From positions 1 through 46,655 of the forward strand of contig CACMRG010000011.1 in the NCBI GenBank assembly GCA_902616005.1: a stretch of 46,655 bases of DNA, written 5' to 3'. Numbering within the stretch: the stretch's first letter is position 1; each line of letters begins with the position of its first letter. Both the position numbers and the translations under genes were made by a program. The DNA is from an uncultured SAR116 cluster alpha proteobacterium (GTDB lineage: Bacteria; Pseudomonadota; Alphaproteobacteria; Puniceispirillales; Marisalimonadaceae). Below are positions 8,714 to 16,457 of this stretch, one piece after another. Below the pieces are notes generated by a model, which worked only from the letters and a program-made list of their open reading frames with translations, searched no databases and was not told the origin of the DNA.

Positions 8714-9088
8714 ATGTTACATAAAATTAAACTACCTGTACATTCAATAGCGCACGGCCGAGCTGGGGACAAAGGAGATGTATCAAACGTTTCACTTATA
8801 GCATATAATAAGTTTGGCTGGGAAAATATTAGAGAAAATGCAACAGAAGATGTAGTATTATCAATTTTTAAACATTTGGGCGCTACAAGTGTAAAAAGAT
8901 ATGAATTACCAAATTTAAGGGCTTTAAATTTTGTTATTCAAAATGCTCTTGGAGGTGGTGTAAATAGTTCTTTACGTCTTGACAGACACGGCAAAACCTT
9001 ATCTTCTTACCTGCTATATCATTTGATACTGAATGTATCTTTGGATATGATGCCAAATAATTCTCCTTACAGAGAAAAATTCAAATAA
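8714..9088 (+). CDS. AtuA-associated small protein (AtuA-like ferredoxin-fold domain)
   Basis: A 124-residue protein with the signature of the domain that follows AtuA, either fused or as a separate gene. It has H-G-R-A-G-D-K-G-D-V-S-N near residues 14-25, R-Y-E-L-P-N-L-R-A-L-N-F in the middle, and A-L-G-G-G-V-N-S-S-L-R-L-D-R-H-G-K-T-L towards the end. It probably forms a complex with the AtuA protein encoded immediately upstream. Function is unknown for both. Confidence 0.83.
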   Translation: MLHKIKLPVHSIAHGRAGDKGDVSNVSLIAYNKFGWENIRENATEDVVLSIFKHLGATSVKRYELPNLRALNFVIQNALGGGVNSSLRLDRHGKTLSSYLLYHLILNVSLDMMPNNSPYREKFK

Positions 9089-9102
9089 AATGGGGATTTA
9101 AT

Positions 9103-10767
9103 ATGATAGAGGCCGGAACATTAATCGTAAAAATTTTAGAAAAACAAAATGTAGAACGAGTTTTTTGTGTTCCTGGCGAGAGTTATTTATCCGTCATGAA
9201 TGGATTACAAGATACTTCAATTGAAACGATTTTATGTAAACATGAGGGTGGTGCTTCTATTATGGCAGAAGCAGATGGCAAGCTCACAGGACGTCCAGGA
9301 ATTGCTTTTGTAACTAGAGGTCCTGGCGCAACAAACGCGGCATCTGGAATACACATAGCTCAACAAGATAGTACCCCTTTAATAATGTTTGTTGGACAAG
9401 TTGAAAGAAAGATGTTTGCAAGGGATGCATTTCAAGAGGTGGATTACCAACAGTTTTTTGGCGGCATGTGCAAAATGGTATTTGAAATTCAAGATGCTCA
9501 AAGAATTCCTGAAATTCTTTCGCGAGCATTTCACACTAGTTTAAGTGGCAGACCAGGACCTGTAGTAATTACTCTTCCAGAAGATATGTTGAGAGATGAA
9601 GTTGATGAAAATCCTATTAATTTTGTAACTATTCCAAAGTCAGGACCAACTAATGAAGACTTGGCAATATACGTTGAACAATTAAAATCTTCAAAAAACC
9701 CTGTCATAATTGTAGGTGGTTCAGTTTGGTCTAAAGAAGCTGCATTAAATCTTGAAAAAGTTTCAGAACTTACAAATATTCCCATATATACTTCTCATAG
9801 AAGACAAAGTTTTTTTAATAACCTACACAAAAATTATGCAGGAGACCTTGGGCTTGGAGTAAACCCTGAAGTTATTAAGAATATTAAGGAAAGTGATTTT
9901 ATAACTTTATTGGGAAATAGGCTAAGTGAAAACCCATCACAAGCTTTTACGCTTTTAAATATACCTGAGAATAAAAAATTTATAGCTCACATTCACCCTG
10001 GGCCTGAAGAAATAGGTAAGATTTACAAACCTAATCTTGGAATAGTTTCTAATCCAATTAATTTCATTGAAAGTTTAAAAAATACAATTGAAAATTTAAG
10101 TAATACAGATTTCTTCAAGAAAGAAAATAATTGTGATAATTTACATAAAAACTATTTGGAATGGGGAGATCAAAATTTACTTTCACCTAATTCTGGAGTA
10201 GACTTAACATGGTGCATTAGGGAATTAAAATCTGTAATTGATGAAAATACAGTAATTACCAATGGTGCCGGTAATTACGCTGTTTGGGTTCATAGATTGT
10301 TTAGATTTACACAAACACAAACTCAATTAGCACCGATTTCAGGGTCAATGGGTTATGGTGTTCCTGCAGCAATCGCTGCAAAATTAAGATTTAAAAATTC
10401 AAATGTTATTGCATTTGCAGGTGATGGTTGTTTTCAAATGACACATAACGAATTTTCCACTGCGGTCCAATTCAATGCTGGTATAGTAATCATAGTTGTT
10501 GATAATGAAATGTATGGCACTATCCGGATGCATCAACATAAAAATTATCATGGTAAATATAAACATACTGGATTAAAAAATCCTGATTTTGCAAAATTTG
10601 CTGATGCAATGGGTGGAATTGGTATCACAGTAGATAAAACAGACGAATTTATTGATAAATTCAAAATTGCAAAAAAATGGTCAGACGAAAATAATCTACC
10701 AAGTTTACTCCACGTAAAAACTGGTCAAGAAATGGTATTGCCTGGCAAAAGATTTGATCAAATTTAA
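9103..10767 (+). CDS. Thiamine-diphosphate-dependent enzyme (acetolactate synthase-like)
   Basis: A 554-residue three-domain ThDP enzyme. The N-terminal PYR domain has V-P-G-E-S at 23-27 and the cofactor-activating Glu at E48 (K-H-E-G-G-A). A central domain contains an I-I-V-G-G-S-V-W turn. The C-terminal PP domain has the metal and diphosphate motif G-D-G at 440-442 with N468 about 26 residues later. The family includes acetolactate synthase, benzoylformate decarboxylase, glyoxylate carboligase and oxalyl-CoA decarboxylase, so the expected reaction is decarboxylation of a 2-oxo acid with or without carboligation. It lies 14 bases after the AtuA pair with a GGGGA ribosome site. Its stop interlocks with that of the convergent 2-hydroxyacid oxidase, a plausible supplier of its 2-oxo acid. 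Confidence 0.88.
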   Translation: MIEAGTLIVKILEKQNVERVFCVPGESYLSVMNGLQDTSIETILCKHEGGASIMAEADGKLTGRPGIAFVTRGPGATNAASGIHIAQQDSTPLIMFVGQVERKMFARDAFQEVDYQQFFGGMCKMVFEIQDAQRIPEILSRAFHTSLSGRPGPVVITLPEDMLRDEVDENPINFVTIPKSGPTNEDLAIYVEQLKSSKNPVIIVGGSVWSKEAALNLEKVSELTNIPIYTSHRRQSFFNNLHKNYAGDLGLGVNPEVIKNIKESDFITLLGNRLSENPSQAFTLLNIPENKKFIAHIHPGPEEIGKIYKPNLGIVSNPINFIESLKNTIENLSNTDFFKKENNCDNLHKNYLEWGDQNLLSPNSGVDLTWCIRELKSVIDENTVITNGAGNYAVWVHRLFRFTQTQTQLAPISGSMGYGVPAAIAAKLRFKNSNVIAFAGDGCFQMTHNEFSTAVQFNAGIVIIVVDNEMYGTIRMHQHKNYHGKYKHTGLKNPDFAKFADAMGGIGITVDKTDEFIDKFKIAKKWSDENNLPSLLHVKTGQEMVLPGKRFDQI

Positions 10768-11945
10768 TTTAAATCTTTGAGGTAATAATTGTTGTTAATA
10801 GATAGTTTTTCTTTCGGCAAACTTTTAATATCTTTGCAACAAACTTGCTCCATAACATTTTGTATTTCATCTTTTATAATATCATGAATGTGTTGAGCAC
10901 CTATTTCACCCAAAGCAGCTATACCAATAAAAAATGGTCTCCCAGTCATTACAAAGTTTGCCCCTAACATAATCGCTTTACACATATCTTGCCCAGAATA
11001 AAATCCACTATCTATAATTATAGGAAAATCTTTTTTTAGGCTTTTTCTAACTTCCGGAAGAATTTGTATAGGACTTGGGGCTAAATCAAGTTGCCTTCCA
11101 CCGTGATTAGATAAATAAATGCAGTCAATAATTCTTGATGCTTTTACTGCATCATCTGAATGCATAATACCCTTTAATACAACTGGTCCTTTCCAAATAT
11201 CTTTTACTTCCTTTAAATAATCCCAATCCAAAAACCTTTTCATCTGACTTCCAGCAAAACCGGCTTTGACTTTTTTTGTCCCATGCCAATTGCCATCCAT
11301 ATATTGATCCATTGTTCCAAATTTAGGCAAGCCATTTGTTAAAGTTTGAAAAGACCATGAGGGTCTAATTGCAGCATGATAAAATGTTCTTAAATTATTT
11401 TTTGGAGGAACCGACACGCCCGCTAATCGTAATCTTTCTCTTCTACTTGATGCTGGAATATCGGCCGTAACAACTAGCACTTTATAATTTGAATTTTTAG
11501 CTCTTTTTAATAAGTCATTTCGAATTGACTTGTCATCTGGTGGATAAAGTTGAAACCATCCTCTTCCATCTAAATGTTTTGCTGTATCCTCTATTGATGC
11601 ACAAGCAACTGTTGATAATGCAAAAGGGATATTATTTTTTACTGACATTTTTGCCAAATATTTTTCAGCACGAGGCCAAATCAAACCTGTTAATCCAACC
11701 GGAGCAACACCAAATGGAGCATCATATATATCACCAAACAGATTAACCTTTAAGTTTGGATCAACCACACCTTGAACATATTTTGGAGTAAGAAAAATAT
11801 TTTTTAAAATCTCTGTATTGTTTTTAATTGCAAGATCATAACCTGTTCCAGAAAAAAGATACTCTGAAGCAAAATGAGGTAACCTTTTTTTTGCTTTTGG
11901 AAGTAAATCAAGAACCCTAGGATATTTGTCCATTAAATTTTTCAT
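10764..11945 (-). CDS. FMN-dependent alpha-hydroxy-acid oxidase/dehydrogenase
   Basis: A 393-residue TIM-barrel flavoenzyme of the glycolate oxidase / L-lactate dehydrogenase / mandelate dehydrogenase family, with the usual length. The active-site block is L-S-N-H-G-G-R-Q-L-D, giving catalytic H281 and substrate-binding R284. Y134 (W-F-Q-L-Y), D162 and K258 sit at the positions expected for catalysis and FMN binding. It converts an L-2-hydroxy acid to a 2-oxo acid. The N-terminal segment where glycolate oxidase has a substrate Tyr reads E-Y-L-F-S-G-T-G, so side-chain preference cannot be read off. It shares a TTAA stop overlap (10764-10767) with the ThDP enzyme gene and is divergent from the RraA gene. 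Confidence 0.88.
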   Translation of the reverse strand: MKNLMDKYPRVLDLLPKAKKRLPHFASEYLFSGTGYDLAIKNNTEILKNIFLTPKYVQGVVDPNLKVNLFGDIYDAPFGVAPVGLTGLIWPRAEKYLAKMSVKNNIPFALSTVACASIEDTAKHLDGRGWFQLYPPDDKSIRNDLLKRAKNSNYKVLVVTADIPASSRRERLRLAGVSVPPKNNLRTFYHAAIRPSWSFQTLTNGLPKFGTMDQYMDGNWHGTKKVKAGFAGSQMKRFLDWDYLKEVKDIWKGPVVLKGIMHSDDAVKASRIIDCIYLSNHGGRQLDLAPSPIQILPEVRKSLKKDFPIIIDSGFYSGQDMCKAIMLGANFVMTGRPFFIGIAALGEIGAQHIHDIIKDEIQNVMEQVCCKDIKSLPKEKLSINNNYYLKDLN

Positions 11946-11973
11946 ATAGAATTGGTTTTTAATTAAGTTTTAT

Positions 11974-11989
11974 ATAATATTAATATTAT
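11974..11989. promoter_or_regulatory. Perfect 16-base palindrome in a divergent promoter region
   Basis: ATAATATTAATATTAT is fully self-complementary and sits in the middle of the 79-base spacer between the divergent hydroxyacid oxidase and RraA genes. TATAAT (11973-11978) lies at its left edge on the plus strand and GATAAT at the mirrored place on the minus strand, so it may hold back-to-back -10 elements or an operator. Strong AT bias weakens the case. Confidence 0.3.
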
Positions 11990-12024
11990 CAAAAGATTAA
12001 TTTGTAAAAATAAAAAGGTAAAAA

Positions 12025-12726
12025 ATGATTGAAAATCCACCATTGATACAAATAAAGAAAATTAAACCAGAAAACAAACCTACATCGGAACAGATAGCAT
12101 TATTTAACAATGTACCAACTGGCTTTATATGCGACGCACTTGAAGGTCATGCTGCACTAAATGGCAATATTAAACTTTTAAATGATTCAGATAAAAAACT
12201 TCATGTAGTTGGCTCTGCTCTAACTGTTGATAGTGGTGCAGCTGACGTTTTAGGTATGCAAATCGTCTTAAATGAAATCAATACTAATGATATAATTGTT
12301 AATACTGTTAACGGTTGGCAAGAAACAGCATCAGTAGGCGACAGTATAATTGGCATGATAAGAAATAATGGTGGGAAAGCAATCGTGACAGATGGACCTA
12401 TAAGAGATTACAATGGAGTGATTGAAACAAAAGTTCCTTGTTTTTGTACAGGAATAAATCCAAATTCACCTTATAATAGCGGGCCTGCAAAAATTGGTTT
12501 TCCTATTACAATTGGAGGTATGTCTGTTAAATCTGGCGATTTAATTATTGGAGATATAGATGGTGTTGCAGTAGTGCCTTTTGAAAGGATTGATGAGATT
12601 GCAACAAAAGTTCAAAGAGTTGCAGAAATAGAAAAGGTAAGAGACGCTGAAGTTCAAAATGGTCTAAAAATACCACAAAAGATAGTTGAACTTATAAATA
12701 GCGATAAAGTTAAATATTATAATTAA
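12025..12726 (+). CDS. RraA family protein, probable 4-hydroxy-2-oxoacid-type aldolase
   Basis: A 233-residue member of the RraA-like family. The key loop T-D-G-P-I-R-D (residues 122-128) supplies R127 and D128, and V-G-D-S at 104-107 and a G-D-I-D-G-V-A-V-V-P block near residues 174-183 complete the pattern. Catabolic members are divalent-metal, class II pyruvate aldolases such as 4-hydroxy-4-methyl-2-oxoglutarate or 4-carboxy-4-hydroxy-2-oxoadipate aldolase. Others are regulators of RNase E. The catabolic setting favours an aldolase or decarboxylase here. An AAGG lies before the ATG. The stop overlaps that of the convergent CoA-transferase gene in a shared TTAA. Confidence 0.82.
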   Translation: MIENPPLIQIKKIKPENKPTSEQIALFNNVPTGFICDALEGHAALNGNIKLLNDSDKKLHVVGSALTVDSGAADVLGMQIVLNEINTNDIIVNTVNGWQETASVGDSIIGMIRNNGGKAIVTDGPIRDYNGVIETKVPCFCTGINPNSPYNSGPAKIGFPITIGGMSVKSGDLIIGDIDGVAVVPFERIDEIATKVQRVAEIEKVRDAEVQNGLKIPQKIVELINSDKVKYYN

Positions 12727-13370
12727 TTAGATATTATTTTCGCTTCTGTTACTTTTTGTAAAAGATCAAAGTCAATTTTTTCGTACATTTCTTTTAGTTT
12801 GAATCCATCAGATGTTACATCTAAAATAGCCAAATTAGAATAAACTCTTGTGACTACTGATTTTCCAGTTAGAGGTAATGAACAATTTTTTAAAAATTTT
12901 GGACTGCCATCTTTAGTTGTGTGTTGTGACATAACAAAAACATTTTTTGCACCAACAACTAAATCCATTGCACCACCTACGGCAGGAATTCCTTTTCCAG
13001 TCGTCCAATTTGCAAGATCACCACCCTCGGAAACCTCCATCGCACCTAATACACAATAATCAATATGACCACCTCTTATCATTGAGAAACTATCAGCATG
13101 ATGACAATAACTTCCTCCAGGCAAAATAGTAACTGGCTTTTTTCCAGCATTAATTAATTCATAATCTAATTCATTTTCATTGGCAGGAGGTCCCATGCCT
13201 AAAAGACCATTTTCCGAGTGATAAATAATTTCTTTGCTCTCATCTACAAACTTTGATACCAACTCAGGCATACCAATACCTAAATTTACATACGAACTAT
13301 GAGGAAATTCATTAGCAATTTTCTTTGCAATCTCATCTTTGGTCCAACCTATATTTATAAATTCATTCAT
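12723..13370 (-). CDS. CoA-transferase subunit B (3-oxoacid CoA-transferase type)
   Basis: A 215-residue beta subunit of a class I CoA-transferase. The catalytic Glu is E53 in S-E-N-G-L-L-G-M-G-P, and N-L-G-I-G-M-P at 29-35 is the usual N-terminal motif. It should move CoA between an acyl-CoA donor and a carboxylate such as a 3-oxo acid. The start overlaps the stop of the subunit A gene by 4 bases (ATGA), so the two are coupled and made in equal amounts. Confidence 0.9.
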   Translation of the reverse strand: MNEFINIGWTKDEIAKKIANEFPHSSYVNLGIGMPELVSKFVDESKEIIYHSENGLLGMGPPANENELDYELINAGKKPVTILPGGSYCHHADSFSMIRGGHIDYCVLGAMEVSEGGDLANWTTGKGIPAVGGAMDLVVGAKNVFVMSQHTTKDGSPKFLKNCSLPLTGKSVVTRVYSNLAILDVTSDGFKLKEMYEKIDFDLLQKVTEAKIISN

Positions 13371-14080
13371 GGATATGTCTCCCCATTGTCAATTGCAATA
13401 CTTTCTATAATTGGATCACTTACAACAGTTACCTTGTTTACAAAAATACCTGGCGTAATTATTTTTTCTGGATCAGTATTTTCTTCTTTTTCAATTCTCT
13501 TTACTTGAACTACAGTTTGGTTTGCAGCCATACACATAATAGGATTAAAATTTCTTGCAGTTTTATTGTATGTTAAATTACCATAGCGATCAGAAGTCTC
13601 TGCTTTTATCAAAGCAAAATCAGCTTTGAGAGATTTTTCTAAAACATATTCTTTACCATCAAATATTTTTATTTCTTTTCCTTCAGCTAATGGTGTTCCT
13701 ACGGATGTTTGTGTATAAAAGCCTGGTATACCTGCTCCAGCAGACCTTATTCTTTCAGCAAGTGTACCTTGAGGAACTACTTCTAATTCTATCTTGTCAT
13801 TTTCATATAATTCTTTGAAAGTAATACTCTTAGGTGATCTCGCAAAAGAACATATGACTTTTTTTACTTGGTTTTCTCCAATGAGAGCTCCAAGTCCTAT
13901 TTTCCCGTTACCCGCATTGTTTGCAATAATTGTTAGATCCTTGCATTTTGTATCAATTAAACCATGTATTAATTCTACTGGACTACCTGCTTCACCAAAT
14001 CCTCCCAACATAATCACAGCACCGTCAAAAACATCTGACATAACATCATTTACTGAATTAAAAAGCTTGTTTATTTTCAT
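13367..14080 (-). CDS. CoA-transferase subunit A (3-oxoacid CoA-transferase type)
   Basis: A 237-residue alpha subunit. It shows the CoA-binding loop G-G-F-G-E-A-G-S-P-V near residues 26-35, N-N-A-G at 54-57 and the conserved G-A-G-I-P-G-F-Y-T segment near 114-122. It pairs with the subunit B encoded next. The gene is divergent from the acyl-CoA dehydrogenase pair at 14136 with a 55-base spacer, which suggests shared control. Whether the acceptor is acetoacetate, 3-oxoadipate or another acid cannot be told. Confidence 0.9.
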   Translation of the reverse strand: MKINKLFNSVNDVMSDVFDGAVIMLGGFGEAGSPVELIHGLIDTKCKDLTIIANNAGNGKIGLGALIGENQVKKVICSFARSPKSITFKELYENDKIELEVVPQGTLAERIRSAGAGIPGFYTQTSVGTPLAEGKEIKIFDGKEYVLEKSLKADFALIKAETSDRYGNLTYNKTARNFNPIMCMAANQTVVQVKRIEKEENTDPEKIITPGIFVNKVTVVSDPIIESIAIDNGETYP

Positions 14081-14135
14081 AGATTCTCTAATTTTATATT
14101 TATAAACAATATAAATATTTTACTGAAGGTTACAA

Positions 14136-15332
14136 ATGGATTTTAACTTTACACAAGATGAAAATGAATTTAGGCAAGAAATTAAAGACTGGTTATCTGA
14201 AAATTTATCACAACGAATTTCAAACAAAGTTAAAAAATTTCAAAGATTAGACAAAAATGATTATGAAGAATTTATGAAAGCACTTAGTGCCAAGGGTTGG
14301 CTTGCGGTAAATTGGCCAGAGGAACATGGCGGAACTGGTTGGTCAAACACTCAAAAACATATTTTTGAAGAAGAAATTGTGAAAGCAGGTGCACCAAGAA
14401 TTGTACCTTTTGGGTTAAATATGCTTGGCCCTGTTTTAATGGAGTTTGGAAACGAGGAACAAAAAAAATACTATTTGCCAAGAATTTTAAATTGTGATGA
14501 TTGGTGGGCTCAAGGTTATTCAGAACCTGGCTCAGGATCTGATTTAGCAAGTTTAAAGACCAAAGCTATTGATAATGGAGATCACTACATAGTTAATGGT
14601 CAAAAAACATGGACAACTCTTGGTCAGTTCGCAAATAAAATATTTTGCTTAGTTAAAACAGACACGGATTGCAAACCTCAAAATGGTATTTCTTTTTTAC
14701 TGATTGATATTGACAGTCCTGGCATTGAAGTTAGACCAATTATTACCCTTGATGGAGAACATGAAGTCAATGAAGTATGGTTAAAAGACGTTAAGGTTTC
14801 AAAAGAAAACCTATTGGGAGAAGAAAATAAAGGTTGGACTTACGCCAAATATCTTCTTACACATGAAAGAACTGGAATAGCCGGTGTACCCAATTCAAAA
14901 TCAGCAATCAATCATTTAAAAGTAATTGCTAGAAAGACTTATAAAAATGGTAAACCCCTAATTCAAGACCCATTATTTTCTTCTCAAATAGCAGAGCTGG
15001 AAATTGATTTAAAAGCTATGGAAATTTTTAATTTAAGAGCAATTTCATCTGCTGAGTCTGGTAAAGCTCCAGTTATGGAAAGTTCGCTTTTAAAAATCAA
15101 AGGATCAATTATTAGACAAAAAACTTCTGATTTGTTACGCAAAGCCATAGGACCTCAAGCGTTACCATATATTTCTGAACAATTTGATGAAGGATGGAAT
15201 CAAGAAACAATAGGTCCTGAATATGCTGGTCCATTAGCTAAACAATATTTTATTTATCGTAAAATATCTATTTATGGTGGATCAAATGAAATTCAAAAAA
15301 ATATTGTGGCCAAATCAGAATTTAGAATGTGA
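14136..15332 (+). CDS. Acyl-CoA dehydrogenase, catalytic subunit of a probable heteromeric enzyme
   Basis: A 398-residue acyl-CoA dehydrogenase. The FAD/substrate signature is Y-S-E-P-G-S-G-S-D-L near residues 128-137. The C-terminal block I-Y-G-G-S-N-E-I-Q-K has Gly where medium-chain dehydrogenase has its catalytic Glu. E244 in L-T-H-E-R-T-G sits where isovaleryl- and long-chain-type enzymes carry the base. The sequence resembles the large subunit of pimeloyl-CoA dehydrogenase (PimC) and related two-gene dehydrogenases. GAAGG lies before the ATG. The second subunit gene follows after 6 bases. Confidence 0.87.
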   Translation: MDFNFTQDENEFRQEIKDWLSENLSQRISNKVKKFQRLDKNDYEEFMKALSAKGWLAVNWPEEHGGTGWSNTQKHIFEEEIVKAGAPRIVPFGLNMLGPVLMEFGNEEQKKYYLPRILNCDDWWAQGYSEPGSGSDLASLKTKAIDNGDHYIVNGQKTWTTLGQFANKIFCLVKTDTDCKPQNGISFLLIDIDSPGIEVRPIITLDGEHEVNEVWLKDVKVSKENLLGEENKGWTYAKYLLTHERTGIAGVPNSKSAINHLKVIARKTYKNGKPLIQDPLFSSQIAELEIDLKAMEIFNLRAISSAESGKAPVMESSLLKIKGSIIRQKTSDLLRKAIGPQALPYISEQFDEGWNQETIGPEYAGPLAKQYFIYRKISIYGGSNEIQKNIVAKSEFRM

Positions 15333-15338
15333 TTTAAA

Positions 15339-16457
15339 ATGCACTTTAATTTGTCAGAAGAAAGAAAAATGCTTAAGGAAAGTTGTGACAGACTTCTTAA
15401 TGATCATTACACACAATATAAAAACCATCATGAAGTATCAAGATCCGAGACAGGTTTTAATAAAAAATTTTGGAAAGAATGCTCAGAAATTGGAATGTTA
15501 AGTGCTTTAATTTCTCCAAACTTTAATGGATTAGGAGGAACTGGTGAAGATATTATGATTGTTTTTGAACTAATTGGTAAACATTTAGTTGTTGAGCCTT
15601 TCCTTTCATCGGGTATTCTATCAATTACTTCTCTAACAAATTCTAAAGATATTGAGACATCAGTACTTGATGAAATTTCATCAGCTTCAAAAATTTATGC
15701 CTTTGGTCATAGCGAAGTTGATACAAGATATGATGAAACTTATATAAAAACAAAGGCAAATTATAAAAATGATGCTGTTTTTTTAACTGGACAAAAATCT
15801 TTTGTACTTAATGGTGACTTTGCTGACAAATTAATTTGTACCGCAAGGTTTTCAGGAAATGATTTTGATCAAAATGGCTTTGGCATTTATGAAATAGATA
15901 AAACACATTGTGACATAAGATCTTATAATACAATTGACGGATACAGGGCAGCTGAATTAAAGTTTTCTGAAACACCTGCTAAGGAATTATGTAAAAATTC
16001 TGATGCTTATAATGCTCTTCTTGAAACACTTTACGCAGGTGCTTTTGCTTTATCAGCAGAATCTATTGGAGCAATGCAAGTTTGTTTTAATATGACACTA
16101 GAATATCTTAAAACCAGAGAACAATTTGGCAAACCAATTGGATCATTTCAAGCATTACAGCACCGAATGGTTGATGTAATGATTGAAATAGAGCAAGCAA
16201 AATCAGCTGTAATGCTTGCTGCAGGAACATATAAAGCAGATAAAGACACAAAATATAAAAATATATCTGCTGCAAAAAACTTAGTTGGTCGTGCAGGAAA
16301 ACTTGTGGCTGAAGAATGCATTCAATTACATGGGGGTATTGCAATGACTTGGGAATATAATTTACATAATTACGCCAAAAGATTAGTTATGATAGATCAT
16401 CTAATGGGTGATAGTGATCATCATTTAGAAAAATTTAAACTTTATAGCAATTACTGA
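15339..16457 (+). CDS. Acyl-CoA dehydrogenase, second subunit (PimD-like)
   Basis: A 372-residue acyl-CoA-dehydrogenase-fold protein, more divergent than its partner. The middle domain lacks the clear S-E-P-G-S-G-S-D motif. The C-terminal domain has R-E-Q-F-G-K-P-I-G-S-F-Q-A-L-Q-H-R and L-H-G-G-I-A-M-T-W-E, typical of small subunits of heteromeric dehydrogenases such as PimD or actinobacterial FadE pairs. With the preceding gene it probably forms an alpha2beta2 enzyme in which only one subunit carries the base. The stop overlaps the convergent hotdog gene by 7 bases. Confidence 0.85.
   Translation: MHFNLSEERKMLKESCDRLLNDHYTQYKNHHEVSRSETGFNKKFWKECSEIGMLSALISPNFNGLGGTGEDIMIVFELIGKHLVVEPFLSSGILSITSLTNSKDIETSVLDEISSASKIYAFGHSEVDTRYDETYIKTKANYKNDAVFLTGQKSFVLNGDFADKLICTARFSGNDFDQNGFGIYEIDKTHCDIRSYNTIDGYRAAELKFSETPAKELCKNSDAYNALLETLYAGAFALSAESIGAMQVCFNMTLEYLKTREQFGKPIGSFQALQHRMVDVMIEIEQAKSAVMLAAGTYKADKDTKYKNISAAKNLVGRAGKLVAEECIQLHGGIAMTWEYNLHNYAKRLVMIDHLMGDSDHHLEKFKLYSNY

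Noticed and set aside
13794-14105. 103-codon plus-strand frame over the CoA-transferase subunit A gene
   Set aside because: It lies antisense to a well-conserved enzyme, runs into the start of the next spacer, and its translation resembles no family; treated as a shadow.
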